37,780 nucleotides of DNA from Phycisphaerae bacterium. GTDB lineage: Bacteria > Planctomycetota > Phycisphaerae > SM23-33. The translations under genes were made by a program, and so were the position numbers. Shown in pieces: positions 32,596 through 37,780 of this stretch. The stretch is from assembly GCA_030745875.1 (NCBI GenBank), contig JASLNT010000004.1, forward strand, positions 1 through 37,780, written 5' to 3'. The notes under the pieces are model-generated. The model made no database searches. It was not told where the DNA came from and saw nothing but the letters and a program-made list of their open reading frames with translations. Each line of letters begins with the position of its first letter. Positions within the stretch are counted from its first letter, which is position 1.

Positions 32596-34551
32596 CTAGG
32601 CGACGGAACCGTCGAACATCTCCTGTGCGGTGTCGGCGATGTTCTTGGGCGACAGCGACGCCATCTCCATGATTTCCACGGGGCTCTTGGCGCTCTTGGG
32701 CATGTCAGTGACGTACATGGTCCTCACGGTCACGCCGAGATCGCTGGTGGCGGCTGCGGCGCAGATTTCGTCGCCGATGCCTCCGGCGAAGTTGTCTTCG
32801 ACCACGAGGATCTGTCCTCTGCAGTCGTCGCCGATCTTCAGAATCTCTTCAGTGTCCAGCGGTATGGAGTATGCGTCGATCAGCGTTGCGCTGAGTCCGG
32901 CGGTTTCTTCGAGCAACTCGATGGCCTGTTTGGCTATGTGGACCATGTATCCGCTGGCGACGATGGCGATGTCCTCACCGTCGATCAGATGCTTGAATCC
33001 GCCCTCGGTGAACTCTTCTTCGGGATCGTAGATGAAGGGCACGTCGGGTCGGTGGGTTCGCATGTAGCACATGCCGTCGATGTTGGCCATCAACTCGGTC
33101 AGCTTGAACGCGCTGACAGCGTCCGAAGGCAGCATGACCCGAACGACCGGGGCTCCGTCGGTGCGGCGGCGCGAGTGTGCGATGCTGCGGAAGAACGCAA
33201 CATCCGGAAGCGACATCTGGCTGGGTCCGTCGGCGGCAAGCGAGATACCGGCGTGCGAACCGCACATTTTGACGTTCGCGTGGGAGATAGCGGCCATTTC
33301 GATCTGGTCGTAGGCTCGCGAGAAGAATTTCGCGAAAGTCGAGACGAAAGGCACTCGCCCGGCTGCGGCTAGACCGGCGCCCACGGAGATCATATTCTGC
33401 TCGGCTATGCGGGCCTCAAAGTAGCGGTCCACGTATGTCTTGGCGAACATCTCGCTGAATGTGGAGTTTTTCACGTCGGCGTCCACACCAACGATCCGCG
33501 GGTTCGCTCCGATCGCCACAAGCGCCGCACCGTAGGCTCGACGGGTCGAGAGTTTCTTGTCGGCCAGCGGGCCTTCCCATCCGACGGCCTTGAGGGCGTC
33601 TTCAAAGGAACCGGCGGAGATCGGGTCGGCGGCGGGAGCTTCAACGATGGGCGCCGCGGGGATGTCGGCGGCTCCAGCGTCGTCTCCGTCGGTCACGCCG
33701 AGTTCGGCGGCCTTTGCGTCAAGATCAGCCAACGCCGTCAGCAGCCCTTCGGCGCTGAGGACCTTACCGTGATAGCTACGGTCCTGCAGTTCGTTAACGC
33801 CCCAGCCCTTAATCGTGTTGGCGACGATGGCGATGGGTTTTTCACCGGCTTGGGCGGTAAGCGCGCCGATTACCTGCTCCCAATCGTGTCCGTCGATGAC
33901 CTTAACGTCAAAGCCGAACGCTTCGAGCTTGGCCTGCAGGGTCGCCGCAGACTGTTGCGGAGAGACATAATCACTCTGTCCCTGTCCGTTGCAATTGAAA
34001 ATCGTGCAGACACTGGTCAGTTTGTGGTCTGCGATGTAGTCCAATGCTTCCCAGATTTGCCCTTCGCGGCTCTCACCGTCACCGCAGATGCAGTACATTT
34101 TTGCGTCGGAGCCCGCTACTCTGGCGCCGGAGGCAAGACCGGCGGCGACCGAGAGCCCCTGACCGAGCGAACCGGTGGCCGCATCGAAGAACGGGAAACC
34201 GACCGCGGGGTTCGGATGCCCGTCGAGCACGCTGTCGCCCTCGCGAAGCGTCAGTGCGTCGTCGAATCGGAGTTCCGACGGTTGGTCCTGAGTTCCTACA
34301 ATTCCGCCCAGTTCGCAATACGCCGCGTACACCACCGGAACTGCGTGTCCTTCGGACAGCACCAGGCGGTCGGCGCCCTTGTTCCACGGATTCTTCGGAT
34401 CGTAACGCATCACGCGGTACATCAGCGCGGTGGTTATATGCAGAAGCGACATCGCGGTGGAGGGGTGTCCGCTGCCCGCTTCGGTGCACATTTTCGCAAT
34501 TTGCCTGGCCAGCTTAATTGCCTTGCTATCCAGCGCCTTATAGTCTGCCAT
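32596..34551 (-). CDS. tkt: Transketolase
   Basis: 651 residues, normal length. Transketolase moves two-carbon units between sugar phosphates in the pentose phosphate and related pathways, using thiamine diphosphate. Motifs: GSGHPSTAMS near the N-terminus, GSLGQGLSVAAG, the cofactor motif GDGESREGQIWEAL, then the pyrimidine-binding domain with RYFEARIAEQNMISVGAGLA and FSRAYDQIEMAAIS. ATG at 34551 was chosen because GGAG is six bases upstream; a TTG four codons earlier is also in frame. A Ala/Pro/Asp-rich linker of about 40 residues (TDGDDAGAADIPAAPIVEAP) joins the first and second domains. Monocistronic, ending at the terminator at 32536-32568. Confidence 0.96.
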   Translation of the reverse strand: MADYKALDSKAIKLARQIAKMCTEAGSGHPSTAMSLLHITTALMYRVMRYDPKNPWNKGADRLVLSEGHAVPVVYAAYCELGGIVGTQDQPSELRFDDALTLREGDSVLDGHPNPAVGFPFFDAATGSLGQGLSVAAGLASGARVAGSDAKMYCICGDGESREGQIWEALDYIADHKLTSVCTIFNCNGQGQSDYVSPQQSAATLQAKLEAFGFDVKVIDGHDWEQVIGALTAQAGEKPIAIVANTIKGWGVNELQDRSYHGKVLSAEGLLTALADLDAKAAELGVTDGDDAGAADIPAAPIVEAPAADPISAGSFEDALKAVGWEGPLADKKLSTRRAYGAALVAIGANPRIVGVDADVKNSTFSEMFAKTYVDRYFEARIAEQNMISVGAGLAAAGRVPFVSTFAKFFSRAYDQIEMAAISHANVKMCGSHAGISLAADGPSQMSLPDVAFFRSIAHSRRRTDGAPVVRVMLPSDAVSAFKLTELMANIDGMCYMRTHRPDVPFIYDPEEEFTEGGFKHLIDGEDIAIVASGYMVHIAKQAIELLEETAGLSATLIDAYSIPLDTEEILKIGDDCRGQILVVEDNFAGGIGDEICAAAATSDLGVTVRTMYVTDMPKSAKSPVEIMEMASLSPKNIADTAQEMFDGSVA

Positions 34552-34631
34552 ATCTTTCTCCAATACCCGTATAAGCCCCTTGCGGGCGTTTGATTTACGG
34601 TCTTCTCATGTACTATACAAAAGCAAAAGCT

Positions 34632-34654
34632 GAAAGCGGTAACGCACCGCTTTC
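34632..34654. repeat. Inverted repeat upstream of transketolase
   Basis: GAAAGCGGT (34632-34640) and ACCGCTTTC (34646-34654), 9-bp perfect stem with a five-base loop. It lies about 80 bases before the transketolase start and just upstream of a TATAGT that could be its -10. A second weaker GAGCCC/GGGCTC repeat follows (about 34665-34695). It could be an operator or simply a transcribed hairpin. Confidence 0.5.
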
Positions 34655-34813
34655 GGCCTCTAGAGCCCAACAAGGTATCCAAATCCGGGGCTCAAGGCAA
34701 GACAAAAGACTCAGCAATCGACGGCGGCGGGCGCATCGTTCCCCAAAAACTCGCAGCAACGTCAAATTCTCGATTCCGTTTGGCGGTGAGATAGCTAAAC
34801 TGATGTGACGGAT

Positions 34814-36205
34814 ATGATCAAGACAATGGGAAAATATCGAACGATTGTCAGCATCGCAGCGGTGCTGGGCGCGATGTTTCTGTCGGTCGAATCGCTGATT
34901 GCGGAAACCAGCGACGAGTCCGTGAAGTACTGGCCGAAGTGGCGCGGACCGTTGAGCACGGGGGTGGCGCCCAAAGGAGACCCGCCGATCGAGTGGAGCG
35001 AGAACAAGAACATCCGCTGGAAGACCGCCCTTCCGGGCAGCGGGCACTCAACGCCGATCGTTTGGAAAGATCACGTATTCGTAACGGCCGCGATACCTTA
35101 CGGGAAGGTACAGATCCAAAAAGGCCCCGAGATTGAGGGCGTGCACGATTACGAACCGGTGACCCGGGCGCTTGAGTTCGTGGTGATCGCCCTGAACCGT
35201 CCGAATGGGAAGATCCTCTGGCGCAAAACTGTGATTAAGGCCCTGCCCCACGAAGGGATTCATTACACCGGGACAATGGCGTCGAACTCAGCGGTGACCG
35301 ACGGGCTGAACGTATATGCGTTTTTCGGGTCGCGAGGGCTGCATTGCGTGAGCTTCCGCGGTGAGAAGAAGTGGTCGATCGATCTGGGTAAGATGCGGAT
35401 CAAACACGGACACGGCGAGGGCAGTTCGCCCGCACTGTACGGAAATACTGTGATCGTCAACTGGGATCACGAAGACCAATCGTTCATCGCCGCGTTCGAC
35501 AAACGCACGGGCAAGCAACTCTGGAAGACCAAACGCCAGGAAGTAACCTCCTGGGCCACGCCGATCGTCGTAAAGGTCGATGGAAAACCGCAGGTCATCG
35601 TTAACGGTACGAAGAGGATGCGCGGTTACAACCTGGAAAACGGAAAGGTCATCTGGCGGTGCGCTGGACTGTCTGCCAATATCGTGGCCTCGCCGGTGTC
35701 GTCCGACGGCGTGGTCTACGCCGGAAGCAGCTACGTTAAACAGGGAATGCTTGCGATTCGACTTTCCGGGTCCAGGGGCGACATCAGTTCAAGCGATCAC
35801 GTGATCTGGCGGCGCAGGCGCGGTACGCCTTACGTGCCTTCGCTGCTGCTGTACGACAAGAGCCTCTACTTCCTCCACCACTACCAGCCCGTAATGTCGC
35901 GATTGGACGTGAAGACCGGACAGGACACCGAAGGCCCCTACCGCCTGCCTGGTATCCGCAACGTATACGCCTCGCCCGTTGGAGCGGCCGAACGCGTTTA
36001 CATAACCGACCGAACCGGAGCCACGCTCGTGCTGAAACACGATAAGGAACTCAAGATCCTGGCGCTGAACAGGCTCGCCGAACCGATTAACGCATCGGCT
36101 GCCATCGTGGGAAGGGAAATGTTCCTGCGAGGGGACCAGAGCCTCTATTGCATCTCGGCGCCCGGCGAGAAGAAAACCCCCACTACCGCACCGTCCAAAC
36201 CGTAG
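34814..36205 (+). CDS. Exported PQQ-type beta-propeller protein
   Basis: 463 residues with a signal peptide (TIVSIAAVLGAMFLSVESLIAE) and then PQQ-like propeller blades: WRGPLSTGVAPKGDPPIEWSENKNIRWKTALPG, followed by repeats of the pattern 'ALN-pnGKILW', 'AFDKRTGKQLWKT' and 'YNLENGKVIWRC'. The opening WPKWRGP phrase is frequent in planctomycete secreted propeller proteins. No PQQ-dehydrogenase active-site signature was noted, so it is more likely a BamB-like binding or scaffold protein than a dehydrogenase. The frame is open from a GTG at 34805; ATG at 34814 is used, but the ribosome binding site is weak for both. It is divergent from transketolase. Confidence 0.88.
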   Translation: MIKTMGKYRTIVSIAAVLGAMFLSVESLIAETSDESVKYWPKWRGPLSTGVAPKGDPPIEWSENKNIRWKTALPGSGHSTPIVWKDHVFVTAAIPYGKVQIQKGPEIEGVHDYEPVTRALEFVVIALNRPNGKILWRKTVIKALPHEGIHYTGTMASNSAVTDGLNVYAFFGSRGLHCVSFRGEKKWSIDLGKMRIKHGHGEGSSPALYGNTVIVNWDHEDQSFIAAFDKRTGKQLWKTKRQEVTSWATPIVVKVDGKPQVIVNGTKRMRGYNLENGKVIWRCAGLSANIVASPVSSDGVVYAGSSYVKQGMLAIRLSGSRGDISSSDHVIWRRRRGTPYVPSLLLYDKSLYFLHHYQPVMSRLDVKTGQDTEGPYRLPGIRNVYASPVGAAERVYITDRTGATLVLKHDKELKILALNRLAEPINASAAIVGREMFLRGDQSLYCISAPGEKKTPTTAPSKP

Positions 36206-36299
36206 ACGCCTTCGAAACGAGATGGGCTGGGGGATGAACGAGCCCCCGCAATCGTATCAGGGCCATTCACATTTCCAGGCCTTTCCGTACGTGCGGGCT

Positions 36300-37631
36300 T
36301 CAGTTTCCTTCGGCGTACGTGTTGGTGATGACCGAGAGTCCTTTGAAGTGCACGAAACCGGCCGGGGTGTTGTTGGAATCCTGTTTGTTGATCAGTATCG
36401 TCGCGTTGCCCTGCATCACCAGGTCCTTGGATGACAAGCCGATAATCGTGCCGGCGATCTCACCGGAAATGTTCGAATTGCCCAGGAACGAAAACTGGTC
36501 GGCCGCTATCGTCCCATTGATGCTGTTCACTCCGCCGCAGAACTGCACGCCAAATCCCGGCGCCAGGATGATCGTTCCGCTTTGTGCCTTGACGTCCTGG
36601 AATTCCGCTGTGTCGGGCAAGGCGTCCACGCCAGGCGCTTGGACCTGACCTTTGAATTCGAGGGAGTTTGGTCCGGCCTGCCCGGTGGCGTCTTCGGTGA
36701 CTACAATCGCGTTGAGTACAGCCTTGGACTTGAAAGTAACCGTGTTGGGCGATTCAACATATAGGACACCGTTGATAACCGTATCCTGCTTGAATTCCGG
36801 ATTCGTACCGGCCGCTATCCGAGCGTTGTTCACGACAAGCCCAGGACCGCTGAGATCGGTGTTCGAGTCGATCACGGTTGTCGCCAGTGCGGAGAAGGGC
36901 GTCAGGTCGACCGCGGGGAAGTCGGGCTCTTCAGGCAGGCGATGCACGTGATTGTCGACTATCTCGTTGATGTCGGACGTTCCGCCGACACTGAGCCCTC
37001 CGCCCTGGAGGTATACTGAGTCTTCGCCCTCTGCGGTAAGGAACAGGTCGCCTCCTACCGTGGCGCTGCCGCCGACTGATATCGCAAGAGCCGACTGACT
37101 GATCGACAGGATATTTGCATCCTTCGATGATGTCATACCGTCGATTGTCGCACTTCCGCTGACGGAGATGCCGCCCTTGGATGCGATGGCGTAATTAAAC
37201 GCACCAGCCGAAACGCCGGACATCCTCAGATCAAGGCTGACGGTGCGCGACGCCTGTCCGCACGAACCGATCGAGGTCAGACGGCATCGCGGGATGCCTC
37301 CGGCGTCGGGTGTAAGGGCGGTGATCGTACATACGAAACTCGTATCCCCCACCGAAACCGCAGGCAGAGAAATCACCGACCCGTTGTAAGAGACCACCTG
37401 GCTGCCGACGTTCGCCGTCTCGTCAAGGATGTCCGAAAGCCCCGACGACAGCCTGCCCATGAAAGTATCGCCATCGGTCTCCTCGGGCATTCTGAGTTTG
37501 GTGAAACTCATCCGCATGAACTCCAGCCCGCTCTCAGCCGACAACTGCGCCGAGAGGGCGTCTTTCATGTGTTCGCAACGGCTGAGATTCAAACTGGTCG
37601 ACGCCAACATAGTCACCGACATCGTAGTCAT
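36300..37631 (-). CDS. PilX-like exported protein
   Basis: 443 residues from the ATG at 37631. The N-terminus has a hydrophobic stretch (MTTMSVTMLASTSLNLS) followed by a helix ending QLSAESGLEFMRMSF, the arrangement of type IV pilus minor components (PilX N-terminal type: hydrophobic helix, then AESGLE). The remainder is Gly/Ser/Thr-rich and repetitive in a beta-helix-like way (GGISVSGSATIDG, SVGGSATVGGDLFLTAEG, NGTIAADQFSFLGNSN). The frame is open to 37748, but the added part is AT-rich and includes promoter-like sequence, so it was not used; the true start is uncertain. It may partner the GspE/PilB ATPase in the same window. Confidence 0.7.
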   Translation of the reverse strand: MTTMSVTMLASTSLNLSRCEHMKDALSAQLSAESGLEFMRMSFTKLRMPEETDGDTFMGRLSSGLSDILDETANVGSQVVSYNGSVISLPAVSVGDTSFVCTITALTPDAGGIPRCRLTSIGSCGQASRTVSLDLRMSGVSAGAFNYAIASKGGISVSGSATIDGMTSSKDANILSISQSALAISVGGSATVGGDLFLTAEGEDSVYLQGGGLSVGGTSDINEIVDNHVHRLPEEPDFPAVDLTPFSALATTVIDSNTDLSGPGLVVNNARIAAGTNPEFKQDTVINGVLYVESPNTVTFKSKAVLNAIVVTEDATGQAGPNSLEFKGQVQAPGVDALPDTAEFQDVKAQSGTIILAPGFGVQFCGGVNSINGTIAADQFSFLGNSNISGEIAGTIIGLSSKDLVMQGNATILINKQDSNNTPAGFVHFKGLSVITNTYAEGN

Positions 37632-37780
37632 TAACGTAAGTAGTCGGCCCTGAAAAAGTGTTTTGAGTCTATAAGCAAAGGATGAAATAGCGATTTGGTT
37701 GTGATATAATCGCAAGGGTATTGAGGATGGAACTTCAAAACCTTGCAATTTTGGATGGAATCATGACCCCCAAGCCACAG

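Noticed and set aside
37632..37748. N-terminal extension of the PilX-like protein
   Set aside because: AT-rich, starts with TTG without a ribosome binding site and would bury the hydrophobic N-terminal helix; it looks like upstream non-coding DNA.
1..37780. CRISPR array, tRNA or rRNA genes, prophage
   Set aside because: No regularly spaced repeats, no cloverleaf or rRNA sequence and no phage structural genes were seen on either strand.

Overview
The window looks like a piece of a planctomycete chromosome, most likely from the Phycisphaerae side of the phylum. This is an inference from gene content and style: a Tat/lipoprotein sulfatase, a GH123/DUF4091 enzyme with a discoidin domain, a hydrazine-synthase-alpha-like multi-domain cytochrome, a DUF6807 ('PmoA') protein, a Tat-exported Gfo/Idh/MocA oxidoreductase, GYF_2/DUF4190 and N-terminal zinc-ribbon membrane proteins, a SpoIIE-type phosphatase and a fused membrane/spermidine-synthase-like protein. 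No rRNA, tRNA or CRISPR array was seen.

Region 1 (1-3147) is the proximal end of a chromosomal integron. A complete IntI-type tyrosine recombinase (2113-3147, +) is transcribed away from a cassette array that runs to the left edge. Two whole cassettes are visible, both with genes on the minus strand: a 235-residue protein of unknown function and a TPR lipoprotein. Each ends in an attC site (923-982 and 240-312). The first seven bases of each cassette are the exact complement of the R'' box of its own attC, which is what integron recombination predicts. This fixes the attI/cassette junction at about 1718 and shows that a third cassette starts at about 239 and runs off the window.

Region 2 (3.8-10.7 kb) carries ordinary housekeeping and envelope genes: SpoIIE phosphatase, Maf pyrophosphatase plus DUF192 protein, DUF2752 protein with two related lipoproteins, a very small two-helix membrane protein behind a near-consensus promoter, a zinc-ribbon membrane protein, a GYF_2/DUF4190 protein, and a NifU-type Fe-S scaffold with its own promoter.

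Region 3 (10.7-22.3 kb) is a catabolic/exported block: the hydrazine-synthase-alpha-like protein with two CxxCH motifs and an inserted beta-sandwich-like segment, DUF6807, Gfo/Idh/MocA, then GH123/DUF4091 converging on a sulfatase with no bases between their stop codons. It is interrupted by a Y1 (HUH) REP-associated transposase enclosed by two 111-bp inverted blocks of REP-like repeats, and by a GspE/PilB ATPase.

Region 4 (22.4-37.8 kb) has a GNAT acetyltransferase, a small membrane protein, the fused membrane/spermidine-synthase-like protein, a YtrA-type operon (broken GntR copy, intact GntR copy, ABC ATPase, unusually large permease) with a promoter-operator, a coiled-coil TPR-like exported protein, a PabA/TrpG amidotransferase, transketolase sharing a bidirectional terminator with it, a PQQ-type beta-propeller and a PilX-like exported protein.

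The two strongest non-routine signals are the integron and the mirror-image REP/RAYT element. All functional names rest on motifs read by eye; no database search was possible.
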